Assembly: GCA_963921195.1 (NCBI GenBank)
Contig: OY992540.1
Span: forward strand, 62,070,844-62,134,843
Direction of reading: 5' to 3'
Origin: Pegoplata infirma
Taxonomy: Eukaryota > Arthropoda > Insecta > Diptera > Anthomyiidae
Length of the DNA: 64,000 nucleotides
Part shown: positions 33,804 through 44,084 of the stretch, piece after piece
Layout: each line of letters opens with the position of its first letter
Numbering within the stretch: the first letter of the stretch is position 1
Notes under the pieces: generated by a model
Seen by the model: the letters and a program-made list of their open reading frames with translations, nothing else
Databases searched by the model: none
Told to the model about the DNA's origin: nothing
Translations under genes and position numbers: made by a program

Positions 33804-35310
33804 CAGACCTGTAAAAAGGTTGTACTTAAGTATTTTCAAGTAAGTATTCAAATACTTATACTTGAAGCTTTCAAGTTCAAATATTTTATTTACTTACTTA
33901 ACATTTGTTTAAGTAAGTAAAAAAATATTTGTATTTAAAAAATCAAATACAAGTAAATTCAAATATGTTTATACTTGCCTTAAGTAAAATACTTATTATA
34001 AGTAAAATACTTATTATAAGTAAAATATTTGAAGAAAATGTTTACAAATAAAATATTTGAACTCAAATAAAATATTTGGCAACATTTTTTCAAAAAAATT
34101 TATTTGTTATAAATATTTATGTACACATAAAATTTTCAAGAATTTTTTTTTTAATTTATAAATTTTTCTGCTACGCAAAAAAGCTTAATTCAGCGAAGAC
34201 TTTTGGGCTGAATCTTTGGATTTGGTAATCATTAAGTCTGGCCGATGGGTGTTACGCAGCGGAACTATATTCAGCGAAGCCGGTTGGCCTGAATCTTCAT
34301 GCAGAGGTCTACAAAAATTATTTATGTATGTATGTAGCGCAGCCGTTATGGTTGAGTCTGTGGTGTTTGTGGAGTTCCAAATCCCTACAAAAGAGATCCA
34401 AATAAAAAAAAACAATGCAAAAATTATTGTTTCCACATTAAGGGAACTGAAACAAACATTTACCCATAAATCCCTTAGTTTGGTATTTTATTTAAAATCA
34501 TAATTCCCATACCGCAAATTAGAATTATGACATGTCACCAAAAAATTATCAAAAACAACGTCCATTTCTCCCATACAAGTCAACCAACACTAAAAATAAG
34601 TTTTGACCGCTTAAAAAACAATATTACAGTTCTTATTCCAAACAACATATCCAAATTTCAAGAGAATCAATAGGTGGCACATAAGTGATCTTGTTATTCA
34701 AATGCGTTAGGACATACTCCATGTCTCGAAATCTTACCGAGATTTCGCTACCATATGACAACAAGGTTCTATTTGTGCCTATTTCTTTAAGTAAATAGAA
34801 CCTTGTTGTCCTAAGGTCTCGATTTGCTTAAAAATATGAAGTCCAATAGCCATACAATTCGGTTGAAACTTGAAAAAATCTTAATTTCTTAAAGGAAAAT
34901 CTTAAAAAATTATTAATATTTTTACAGAAGGGCTTAGAGCTGTAGTAGAAAAATGCATTTGTGCAAAAAAATTGTGTTGAAAAAATTTGACTTTATGCCC
35001 TTTTTTCGTCAACCATAATAATGTTGAATATTTGAAAATTTTGGGCAAGTATAAAAATATTTGAAAAAATGTTCTCAAGTTTTTTATTTGTAAACATTGT
35101 TGACAAATATTTTATTTGTTAACATTTTTTCAAATATTTTATTTATTTGACAATATTTGAACTTGCACTCTTTAAGTAAGTATTTTGTTTTACTTACTTG
35201 TAAAAATGTTAAGTAAGTAAAAAAATATTTGAAATGTTCAAGTACAAATACAAAAAATATTTGAAAAATTATAAAATAAGTAAATAAATTTTCAAGTATT
35301 TACAGGTCTG
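33804..35310. mobile_element. hAT element F, 8-bp duplication GCTAAAAC
   Basis: Ends CAGACCTGTAAA and TTTACAGGTCTG with GCTAAAAC at 33796-33803 and 35311-35318. Both subterminal regions (33820-34090, 35040-35300) are dense in AAGTAAGTA / AAATATTTG / TTACTTAC repeats. The centre holds a less AT-rich segment with two ATTCAGCGAAG..GGCCTGAATCTT-type repeats (34187-34300) and a strong hairpin. No transposase frame. Confidence 0.88.
34757..34810. repeat. Perfect 18-bp stem hairpin inside hAT F
   Basis: GACAACAAGGTTCTATTT (34757-34774) pairs with AAATAGAACCTTGTTGTC (34793-34810) across 18 bases. GAGATTTCG upstream and CTCGATTTG downstream extend weak symmetry. Confidence 0.7.
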
Positions 35311-37265
35311 GCTAAAACCTATTCGTTCAGAAACATTTAAAGATTCTGAAATATTTTATGCAGCAGAAATTTCTAGAACAGTTAATAATTATATTTTTGT
35401 TCTAAAATAATGTGTTGTTCTCAAAATTACACTACCGCCTTCAAAAACATATCAAATCCATTAGCAATTTATAAAATTCAAAATAATTCTAAAAATTAAA
35501 ACTTGAGTGTATTAACACAGCTACTTAACATGTATTTGTCGTTGTTTTTCATTCGGTTGTATGTAGGTATTTACAATTGTATTGAAGTGTTTTTGTATAA
35601 CAAAAACACTACTGCGGCATACAACCAAATAACACCAACACAAAATCAACTGACTACAAATAATGCAATAACCATTGAAAACATATTGCAACGTCAGAAA
35701 ATGCCATCATCAACCACTACTACTGCTACCGCCATTACCACCACTACTACCGAAAAATTGAAATATACTCTATTAATGTGAACATATGTTGCATGTTGCA
35801 TAAAAGAAAATTAATATACATACTACGATAGATGCATACAAACAAACAGCAATAATAGTTGGTTGTGTTTTAGAGAGGGGCGAATTAACAGGTTCTATGA
35901 AAATTTCGTATAGACAAATTGGGTGATTGTGAGATCTTTTTTTTGTAGAAAAATTTTCTGTTTCTAAAAAATATTTTGTTAAGAAAATTTTCAGATTTTG
36001 AGATATTTTAGAAAAATTCTCGCAAATAAATATTTGTTGGCCCACTCTATTGTATACGAATATTCAATTGCAACTGAAAAAAACAGTGTATGACATTCAC
36101 TGTATTAAAATGCATTGCTCTGAAATTGTTGCGTATATCAAAAATATTGTACAATACGAGTGCAACCGAAAATAACTTCAATTTAAACACGAATAAATAC
36201 TCAACTTATGAACAAATTAATATTAGGGTGACATTTAAATCAAATGTTTATATTTTGACCCAAAATATTTTATTCTTAAAAAACTTAGTGCAGATCCAGT
36301 TGTTTCCCAGTTGAACAGATGACATGTTTTTTTTGTAGGAGTATTTTTTGAATATCAAAATTTTAATTTTTTTAAAATTGATTCCAAAGAGTTTTCCAAA
36401 GAAATTGCTTAACTTTTTGCTTATAAGTCTCATCCTATTAATACCATTTTCATTCAGCTACAAATTTTAAATGTTGTGCATACTAATGCATGTGACATTT
36501 CTCATAAATGTATCAAAATTTGAAATATATGTTTGTATGCTGCCGCTTTAAATTGAATACCATGTGGTTGTTAGTGGACATTTATAAAAAAAAAACACAA
36601 ATATGCACTTAATAGTCCGAAAAAATTATTTGTTTAAGCTAGTTGTCATACAATTTTATTAAAATATAACTATTTTTTTATTTCAAAAAATACTTGTGGT
36701 TTCACTTTTTTTGAAAGGAAAAAATATGGAAACTGGGCAATAATATTAAATGATTTTTAAATATCGCTTTCCCTTCAAACAGCACGAGAAAAATTGTATT
36801 TTTTGACCTGGTGTCTTCAGATTTTTTTTATATTGTGTATAAAAACACCCTATGTAGCCATTTAGACATTCCCATTTACAGTTTGATTAATTTAATTTGA
36901 TTGATTTTATTCGCGATTTTAATTTTTTTTTTTAAATCGCAAAAAAATTAAAAAGTGGTGTAGTTTGACGAGCTATAACTTCTTAAGTAAATGTCGGATT
37001 TTTAAAATCAATATTGAAACTAAAAGCTAAAGTCCTCTACTTTAAACGTACCCTCAAAATATTTTGTAGGCAAAAAAAAAAAATATGAAAAACACATTTA
37101 AAACCAGTGAATAAACAATAAAAAACCATCCCAGTAATTATTCATTTGTTTTAACAAACATCATCATTTATTTTTTACTGTTGATAAAATTTTCTAAAAT
37201 AAATAACATTAAAAAATTACGTTTTTTTTCTTTCATTTTTACCAACAAATTCGAAAAAAAAATAA
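35311..37265. other. Least repetitive stretch of the window
   Basis: Apart from a few degenerate monomers like the 36-bp array near 35940-36030 (TTTTTTTGTAGAAAAATTTTC, TTTTCAGATTTTGAGATATT), I see no element ends, duplications or tandem repeats. It contains one weak coding candidate (35503-35781). It may be true unique flanking DNA. Confidence 0.4.
35503..35781 (+). CDS. Weak candidate coding segment, Thr-rich C-terminus
   Basis: A 92-codon frame with a hydrophobic N-terminal third and a Thr/Ala-rich tail (SSTTTTATAITTTTTEK) encoded by mixed ACC/ACT/GCT/GCC codons rather than a pure triplet run. It lies in the only region free of obvious transposons. No domain recognised and no splice or promoter context established; the Thr run may just be an imperfect ACY microsatellite. 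Weak candidate only. Confidence 0.15.
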   Translation: MSVLTQLLNMYLSLFFIRLYVGIYNCIEVFLYNKNTTAAYNQITPTQNQLTTNNAITIENILQRQKMPSSTTTTATAITTTTTEKLKYTLLM

Positions 37266-37559
37266 CCCAGCAAAACTAAGATTACCAAATAAGGTATAAA
37301 ATAAGGTATAGGATCTCTTATTTTATACATTGCAGCATTGATGATTTTAACAGGCGATGAGACTCAAAGTAATGCATTCACATTATCACAAAGAATACCA
37401 GTAAGGTATGAAATAAGTCATAAATTTATAACGAAGAATACGAGAAAGGTGTAAAATATATGATATTTTATAGGTTACGAGAAATGAAATAATATAGCAT
37501 ACCAGAAGATAATATATAAGGTGTTACGAGTAGTGAAAAAGTAATTTTGTATTAAATTT

Positions 37560-37647
37560 ACTCACGTGATTGTAAGTGAGTGTAAGTAGATAAAATATGC
37601 TCGTGAGTGTGTGCCATTAGAAATTTCCTGTCGTGAGCCCATCTCTA
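37560..37647. mobile_element. Right-end fragment of the hAT E family
   Basis: ACTCACGTGATTGTAAGTGA, TGCTCGTGAGTGTGTGCC and the terminus TGAGCCCATCTCTA match the right half of hAT E (40307-40852). No left end or duplication, so a truncated fragment. Confidence 0.6.
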
Positions 37648-37737
37648 GTTTAAACTTATGCATTTTTTTATAAAATAATTATTTTTTATGTTATTGTAAT
37701 GCATTATGCATCCAATTACACTGTGCAACAATTTGAA

Positions 37738-39010
37738 GGTCATGGTCTGGGGGGTGGACCAAACCAAGACAGAATGATAGTATTTGGTTAGTATAGTAAA
37801 ACCTCCATAGGGTTTGGCGCTGTGTGGGTACAGTCAATTTTTATGGCCCACTGAAATTTTTATTTTTTTCCCAAAGGGGTTTGAGAAAATTCAAGAAAAA
37901 TGAAGTTTATATTAATTTGAGCCTTAAATTGAACTCAGCTTTCTTCAGTAGAATTTGATGGGGATTATTTTTCTAGAATATATTAACCCTCTATCTGCCC
38001 TGTTTTTGGGTCATTTTAGTCATTTTTTCAAGAAATGGCTCAAAAGTCTCATAAGATATGCGTTTAAAGGGTTAAAATATTCTACGAATATTTTGTTCAT
38101 CAAATTTCATTTGGGGTCTTTACTGGCGGAAAGTTCGACCGGTCTGCAGAAAATGCCTAAAAATTTTAAATTGTAAAGTCTAATTCATTTTTCATATTTA
38201 TGGCAGAAACTGTGTACGATTGTGAGCAACAAATATAGGATATTAGTCTGGGGGGTGGACCCTTTCAGCTGAGGATGATAGTATTTGGTTAGTATAGTAA
38301 AAGCCCCAAAGGGTTTGGCACTGTGTGGGTACAGTCGATTTTTATGGCCCACTGATTTTTTTATTTTTTTCCCAAAGGTGTTTGAAAAAGTCGAGAAAAA
38401 TAAAGTATATATTAATCTGAGCCTAAAATTGAGCTCAGATGTGTTCAGTAGAATTTGATGAAGATTATTTTTCTAGAATATATTAACCCTCTATCTGCCT
38501 TGCTTTTGGGTAATTTTAGTCCTTATTTTAAGGAATGACTTAAAAGTCTACTAAGATATGATTTTAAAGGGTTTAAATGTTCTAGGATTAATTTTTGCAT
38601 CAAATTTCACTAGGGGTGTTCACAGGCGGAAAGTTACACCGATCTGTAGAAAATGCCTAAAAATTTAAAATTGTAAAGTCTTATTAATTTTTGATATATA
38701 TGTTAGAAACTGTTTACGATCGTATGCAACAAATATAGGCTAATGGTCTGGGGCGTGGACCCTTCCAGCACAGGATGACAGTTTTTGGTTTGTGCAGTAA
38801 AATCCCAAAAAGGCTTGGCGCTGGGTGGGTACAATTGGTTTTTATGGCCCACTGATTTGTTGTTTTACTTGTCCAAAGAGATTTAAACAACGAAAAAATA
38901 GTGTTTATGTTACTCTGAGCCTAAAATTTAACTCATATGTCTTCAGTAGAGTTTAATGGGTACAATTTTTCTAGCATACATTTAGCTTCTATCTCCACTT
39001 TTTTTATCAA
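37738..39010. repeat. Tandem repeat, three ~500-bp units
   Basis: Units start near 37742, 38240 and 38738 with GGTCTGGGGGGTGGACC or a variant, then GGATGATAGTATTTGGTTAG, GTGTGGGTACAGTC, ATGGCCCACTGA, and TTCAGTAGAATTTGATG. The third is the most diverged and shortest. They form the left arm of the foldback. Confidence 0.85.
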
Positions 39011-39837
39011 AAATTAATAAGACTTTGCAATTTTTAATTTTTAAACATTTTCTACAGACCTGTTTAACTTTCCGCCTGTGAAGACCCCTAGTGAAATTTA
39101 ATGCAAAAAATATTCCTAGAATATTTTAACTCTTTAAACGAATATCTTAGTAGACTTTTAAGCAGGGTTGGCAACCGAAACGAATAACGGTATCGGTAAC
39201 GGTATTGGTATTACATACTTTTTATATCCGTAACGGTAAAGGTAACGGTATTTTCGATTATTTCGGTAACGGTGAACCGTTACCGAAACTTCAATACCGG
39301 TACGTACCGGTATTATGAAAAAAATGTTAACAAGTCATAAATTTGTTAAAAACACGTAAAAAATAAAAAAAAATATTTAAAAAATTAAAAAACTGTTCTG
39401 TTCAGTTCATTGTCTATAAATAATTATATTTTTACTAGTATTAAATACTATGAATTAGCTCAGATTTAAATTAAAACATATACACAATATTGTAATTCAA
39501 CAAATACGAACTTATGCTAGTAGAGAGTCTCTACTTGCGACACCTTTGTCCAATAAGCAAAAAAATCTGCATTTTGAGCCATATGAGAAATCTGCATTTT
39601 AAGTCATTTGAGAAATCTTCTGTTTATAGCGATGCGGTTTGCTAAATTTCTGTCTGGATAATCCAGGTAGAATCTGCAGAAAAAAACCGTCAATACAGCA
39701 GAAAAATTTTCTGATTTTAACAGAGAAATTTGCTGATTTTAAATAAACAGCGTGAACATCAAGACTGTTTGTCCTGTTGTTAAAAACAAAATCGACAGGA
39801 ATAAATAAACTTGGCAAGGATGTTTCAGGGGATGTTC

Positions 39838-40880
39838 TTTAAGGGGTAGGGTGGGTGGAATCGGAAGGACACCTTTCCCCTCGTCATAGATATTAAGAAA
39901 TTCATTTTATTTATATTTACGCTTAAATAATACAAATTTATCAATATTTAATTTTATTTTTTATAGACAAGCCCCCTTAAGGGGCGGGCCGGAAAAAAAT
40001 CGCATTTTCTTATATTGTGCAATGAACTTTACACGGCATAAAAATGTTTCATTTTCTAAACAAATAAGCAAAAAAAAAGTAAATAAAATGTGTTTTTCTG
40101 GGGTTGTGTAAGTTTCTCTGGGGAATATTTTTTCATCTGGTCCGATTTTGCCCATTTCGGAACTTAACTAGCCTATGACCATAAGACGCACCAGCATGTA
40201 TCGTGTCTTCTACAGAAGGACAGACGAACATCACTTACAATCGATCACTAATCAATAATATATAATTTTTATGAGGTGCAAGACTGTATTACTATATACT
40301 GTAGACTAGAGGTGATGTTTGACTCACACTCACTCACGCTCGCGCCAGAAATTTTTGAATCACGCACAATCACTCATGAGCATATTTTTTCTACTCACAC
40401 TCACTCACAATCACGTGAATAAATTTAACACCTCTCACACTTACGTGCACTCACGCAAGCTTCACTCACATTGACTCACACTCACGGAACAAAAATAGTT
40501 CAAAAACTAAAATTTCAAAAATCTTACAAATTTTAAGCAAAATTTAAAGTTCAGACGAAATTTAACATTTTTTTTGCTCTTTGTTGGACAAAATCTTAAG
40601 TTTAGCCAAATTTTAAAGTTTTTTTGTTGCTTTTTTGGTACGAAAAGAAATATGAAGAGAAAACAAGTCACGCAAAAAAATCGACTCACGCAAAAAAATC
40701 GACTCACGCACACTCACTCGCGCAAAAATCTTACACTTCTTCACACTCACTCACAATCATTGTAAAATTGAATTCAGTCACACTCACGCTCAGTCACACT
40801 CATGTGTGAATCAGGTGAATCATGCACTAATCTGCTCATGTGCCCATCTCTACTGTAGACTATATTACTGTTTTTAATCC
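39838..40880 (-). mobile_element. DINE-1-like element inside hAT D, split by hAT E
   Basis: Minus-strand body: GGACACCTTTCCCCTCGTC, AGCCCCCTTAAGGGGCGGGC, AAATGTTTCATTTTCTAAAC, GGTCCGATTTTGCCC, CTATGACCATAAGAC, AGAAGGACAGACGAACATC, CGATCACTAATCAATAATAT. hAT E is inserted just beyond, at CTGTAGAC (40299-40306). The last ~20 bases after 40860 are the resumed flank; whether they are DINE or hAT D is unclear. Confidence 0.65.
40307..40852. mobile_element. hAT element E, 8-bp duplication CTGTAGAC
   Basis: Left end TAGAGGTGATG and right end inverse TAGAGATGGGC with CTGTAGAC at 40299-40306 and 40853-40860. The interior is packed with ACTCACACTCACTCACGC-type motifs at both ends, with a short AT-rich middle. 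546 bp, non-autonomous. The open frames here (40507-40713 minus, 40574-40809 plus) are repeat artefacts. Confidence 0.9.
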
Positions 40881-41910
40881 ACAAAAAAATTAAAATAAGT
40901 AATATTAATACAACCGAAACAAAACCGATTTAATACCGGTAAAAATCCGAATAAAGGTAACGGTTTTTTATCGGTAACGGTTTTTAAAAAATTTTATTTC
41001 GGTATTGGTAACGGTAACGGTAGCCAATATTAAAGGGTTTTTAATCGGTAACGGTATTGAAAGGGTAACGGTAGCCAACACTGCTTTTAAGTGATTTCTT
41101 AAAAAATGGACTAAAATTACCCAAAAACAGGGCAGATAGAGGGTTAATATATTCTAGAAAAATAATCCCTATAAAATTCTACTGAAGACAGCTGAGTTCA
41201 GTTTTAGGCTCAGATGAATATAAACTTAATTTTTCTCGAATTTTCTCAAACCCCTTTAAGAAAAAAATAAAAATTTCAGTGGGCCATAAAAATTGACTGT
41301 ACCCACACAGCGCCAAAACCTTTGGGGGTTTTACTATACTAACCAAATACTATCATTCTGTCTTGGTTTGGTTCACCCCCCAATTTCACTGTTGCACAGT
41401 GTTATAAATAATGCATTATTTCAAACTTTAAAATAATACATAATGTAACCAAATATAAGTCATCCATGATTTAATGTTTAGAAATAATAAATATGAAATA
41501 CATTTTTTCCAATAATCATGCATTACGTAGCAAATTATTAGTAATGCTTTATTTTTCACTTTAAAATAATATTTTGTGGAACAAATGTTTGGTAAGACAT
41601 CCTAAAATAATGCTACAAATAAGGTATATACATTATGTGGTAATGTGTTATATAATCACTACCCATTACCAAAGTTTTGCTGGGAACCTACGAAAACATT
41701 AAAAATTAATTATAGTTCTGTTATTTTTAGCAACAAATTTCAAAAAAATAATCTACGAAAACATTAAAAATTAATGATTTAGTAGTTTTTTTTTACAATT
41801 TTCTATTGAAATATTTTTTTTTTTTTTTTTTTTTAGTAATTTATTATTTTAAGCTAATTGGGCCTAACTTTGTAAATGTAAAATAAAACTCAGTTTTATC
41901 ACATATTTCC

Positions 41911-41950
41911 CCGACGTTTCGTAACTTTTTTGGTTACTTTTTCAAGGGTC
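41911..41950 (-). ncRNA. Degenerate hammerhead-ribozyme-like motif of a Penelope element
   Basis: Minus strand CTTGAAAAA, stem GTAAC, loop, stem GTTAC, then GAAACGTC: the arrangement CUGANGA - stem II - GAAA - stem III known for hammerheads in Penelope-like elements. The first core box (CTTGAAAAA) no longer matches CUGANGA, so self-cleavage is doubtful. Confidence 0.45.
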
Positions 41951-42169
41951 GTCTATTTAAATAAAATAAAAACATAACATTAACACACAATAATTGCACA
42001 AATATAAATAATAAAAACTTACAATAATAAGAATTTTAAACTTTATCACATTACAACATTATTAATATAAATCACAGCAAACATAAAAACACAAAATTGT
42101 ATAATTACAAACATAAAACACAAATTTGTATAATTACATTTAGCTTAAAATTAATATCACAGAATGTTT

Positions 42170-42648
42170 CTAAACTATTGCAACTCTATAACTAGTACTA
42201 ATATTTTGGGTGTCCTCTTTGTGGTTCATGGTTGTATTTATATTCTTTTGAATTCGCAAGCTTTCAATTGTGTACCGCTTTTTTTCTACTCTTTCTACAT
42301 CCAGTATTTTCGTGTTGTTGAAATTTATTTTGTGTCCAGTTGCAATTACATGTTTTGACAACGCTGTGCTTTCCCTCTCTTTTATGATGTCCATTTGATG
42401 TTCTCCTAATCTCTTTTCTAATGTTCTTTTTGTTGTCCCTATATAAATAAGATCACAGCTGTTATTTTGATCCCCCTCACACTTGACTTCGTATACAACA
42501 TTACTTTTTTGTAGCTTTTCTATTGGTGTTTTTGTTTTTGAAAAAATTGTATTTATTGTTGTGTGTGGTTTGTATGCAAAGCTGATGTTTTTTGTTTCCA
42601 TTGTTGTTCTTATACTTTTATTATCTGTCAAACCCGGGATAAATTGTA
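42170..42648 (-). pseudogene. Penelope-like GIY-YIG endonuclease domain, partial
   Basis: About 159 codons remain. N-terminal QFIPGLTDN and FAYKPHTTINTIFSK match the linker before the nuclease in Penelope elements (known family pattern: IPGL..ayk...t...lfsk). The GIY-YIG nuclease follows: NVVYEVKCE..LIYIGTTKRTLEKRLGEHQ (GIY-like VVY, YIG, catalytic Arg in RLGEH), STALSKHVIATGHKINFNN, and the catalytic Glu in TIESLRIQ. A stop ends it at 42170. The domain nicks target DNA for retrotransposition in intact elements. The reverse transcriptase is absent, so this is a dead fragment, though the frame is still open. There is no ATG start; the frame runs straight into the inserted TA element. Confidence 0.88.
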
Positions 42649-43141
42649 CACTGTAAAAATTTTTTGTGTCTTTTTTTTTTAATTTTTAATAAAATTTTGG
42701 GGAATCGATCCTGCAATCAACTACATTCTGGCCAGACACTCTACCCATCGAGCCAAAGTCACTTGATACAAACATGTTTTTATATTTCTATAAATAATTT
42801 TTTGATTTTTTTTCTTCAAAAAAAATAACCTGCTTGTGTAGGTAAAAACTAATGATATCTCATTAAAAAATACCAACAATTAAAAAAAAGAATTGCTTAC
42901 ACAAATCATTAAAAATTTAAAGACTTATCAGTAGTTTTTACTTACAGAACAAAAATAGATGACTTTAAAAATTAAATGTTAATGAAAGTCTTTATATTTT
43001 AGTGTGTTATTTTGAAACAAAGGACAGAAGAAGTCATTAATAAAAACTGAACATTAAATAAATGTTTTTTCTTTTAAAAACGACTAAACGTAAAATGTTT
43101 GAAATAAGCCACAAACAGTTAATGACATAATTTTTTGAGTG
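42649..43141. mobile_element. TA-target element containing a tRNA-like sequence
   Basis: Flanked by TA (42647-42648, 43142-43143). Ends CACTGTAAAAATTTTTTGTG and (inverse) CACTCAAAAAATTATGTC. It is inserted in the Penelope remnant. A tRNA-like block lies near its left end; the rest is AT-rich. Tc1/mariner-like MITE by its duplication. Confidence 0.75.
42697..42775 (-). pseudogene. tRNA-like sequence inside a TA-target element
   Basis: Minus strand: A-box-like TGGCTCGATGGGTAGAG, then after about 35 bases a B-box-like GGATCGATTCCCC. Stems are incomplete, so a working tRNA is unlikely. Could be an internal pol III promoter remnant or a SINE captured by the MITE. Confidence 0.4.
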
Positions 43142-43261
43142 TAAAGTTAAAAAAAAATGTGTTATTAAAAAATGCATTCTAAATGCAAATGCATTTTTTG
43201 AGTGCATTTTCGTCAACTTTTACCCATTTCGATAATTTTTTTAAATTAACATTTTTACAAT

Positions 43262-43725
43262 GTGATAGAGGGTATATATAAGTTTGTCATTCCGTTTGTA
43301 ACACATCGATATTGGTCTAGGACTCCATAAAGTATATATTACTCATGATCCTCGATCGATTTTAAGTCGATCTAGCGATGTCCGTCCATTCATCTGTCTG
43401 TCTGTCCGTTGAAAACACGCTAACTTTGGAAAGACTTTACAGAGGCTACTGAAGTTTAGCATATATGTTTGTCATTTACCTGGTCAGGTTGGCATTGCAA
43501 TCGAGCCAAATCGGTACAGTGGTTCAAAAGTTATGAGCAAAAGAGTAAATTTCGGCAAGGTTTTTTTTCCGAATTTACGAGATAAAAAATACGATAACTT
43601 ACGAAAGACAATAACGAGACTATTAAAACTTGGCATCTTTGCCGTTCCTCAGGTATGTTTAATATTGAATTTCAGCTCAATCGGTCCAGTGGTTCAAAAG
43701 TTATAAGCAAAACCCTCCACTTCCC
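43262..43725 (+). mobile_element. DINE-1/mini-me-like element
   Basis: GATAGAGGGTATATATAAG, TTGTCATTCCGTTTGTAACA, TTGGTCTAGGACTCCATAAA, core ATCGATTTTAAGTCGATCTA, GTCCGTCCATTCATCTGTC, GAAAACACGCTAACTTTGG and two copies of an ATCGG..CAGTGGTTCAAAAGTTAT block (43511, 43680). The core is very close to the published mini-me core as I remember it. The 3' hairpin is missing; a palindromic MITE abuts. Confidence 0.8.
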
Positions 43726-43726
43726 A

Positions 43727-44062
43727 GCGGAGTTCTTTAAAACTATAACAAATGTAATGAAATACAACAAAAATAACAAAAAACACAATACAAAAACACA
43801 CAAACATTTTTTCTACTCCAGAATACATAGATATTCAGCTCTTAAGTCATTACCTATCGCGACACCTCCATACAAATGTAAGTAGATATTCAGTAAATAA
43901 AAACTACTCCAGGGAAGTAGTTGGTGTTAAGTGCTGAATAACAACTTTTTATGGAGTAGAAAAGAATGCCTTTGCATTTCTTTCTTGTGTTTTTTGTTAT
44001 TTTTGTTGAATTTCATTACATTTGTTATAGTTTTAAAGCACTCCAAATAGAAGTACTCCGCC
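43727..44062. mobile_element. Palindromic MITE with GCGGAGT ends
   Basis: GCGGAGTTCTTTAAAACTAT on the left faces TAGTTTTAAAGCACTCC..AGTACTCCGC on the right; AAATGTAATGAAATACAACA and AAATAACAAAAAACACAA are inverted in the right arm. The unpaired centre includes TCTACTCCAGAATAC. Target duplication not clear. Confidence 0.65.
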
Positions 44063-44084
44063 CTTTTTTGCTAGGTAGTTTTTA

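Larger units (their letters stand above)
39163..41083. mobile_element. hAT element D, 8-bp duplication CTTTTAAG
   Basis: Ends CAGGGTTGGCAACCG and (inverse) CAGTGTTGGCTACCG with CTTTTAAG at 39155-39162 and 41084-41091. The subterminal regions are built of GGTAACGGTA / CCGTTACCG repeats (39185-39310, 40930-41075). The uninterrupted target is present in the direct unit at 38525-38550 read inverted (GTAGACTTTTAAGTCATT). Contains a DINE, itself split by hAT E. Confidence 0.92.
37719..41401. mobile_element. CACTGTGCAACA-ended foldback with 500-bp tandem units, TTA duplication
   Basis: Ends CACTGTGCAACA and (inverse) CACTGTGCAACAGTG-like GTTGCACAGTG, flanked by TTA (37716-37718, 41402-41404). The left part is three direct ~500-bp units; the right part (39000-39162 plus 41084-41380) is one unit inverted, so the whole folds back. 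Hallmark blocks: GTCTGGGGGGTGGACC, TATTTGGTTAGTATAGTAAA, GGCCCACTGA, CCCTCTATCTGCCCTG. hAT D interrupts the inverted unit. No transposase. CACTG with a 3-bp duplication suggests CMC/Chapaev-type or PIF/Harbinger-type. Confidence 0.8.
37266..41684. mobile_element. CCCAGC-ended element, outermost of a nested stack
   Basis: Ends CCCAGCAAAACT and (inverse) CCCAGCAAAACTTTGG flank 4.4 kb. A nearby diverged copy of the flank (AAAAATAATCTACGAAAAC near 41747) shows the empty-site form, consistent with a 2-bp AA duplication (37264-37265, 41685-41686). Its own sequence is only 37266-37718 and 41402-41684 (ATAAGGTAT..AATGCATTA-rich); the rest is nested insertions. Superfamily unknown; similar ends at 10855-11552. 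Confidence 0.65.
41860..42648 (-). mobile_element. Penelope-like retroelement, 5'-truncated
   Basis: Minus strand: the GIY-YIG coding end, then an A-rich 3' region and a GACGACCCTTGAAAAAG..ACGAAACGTCGGGG motif (41911-41958) of the kind found in Penelope-element terminal repeats. The coding frame is cut at 42648 by the TA element at 42649-43141 and does not resume beyond it, so the copy was truncated already or the rest is deleted. Confidence 0.8.

Noticed and set aside
41860..43141. Penelope reverse transcriptase on the far side of the TA element
   Set aside because: Minus-strand translation beyond 43142 shows no reverse-transcriptase motifs, so only the C-terminal domain is called.
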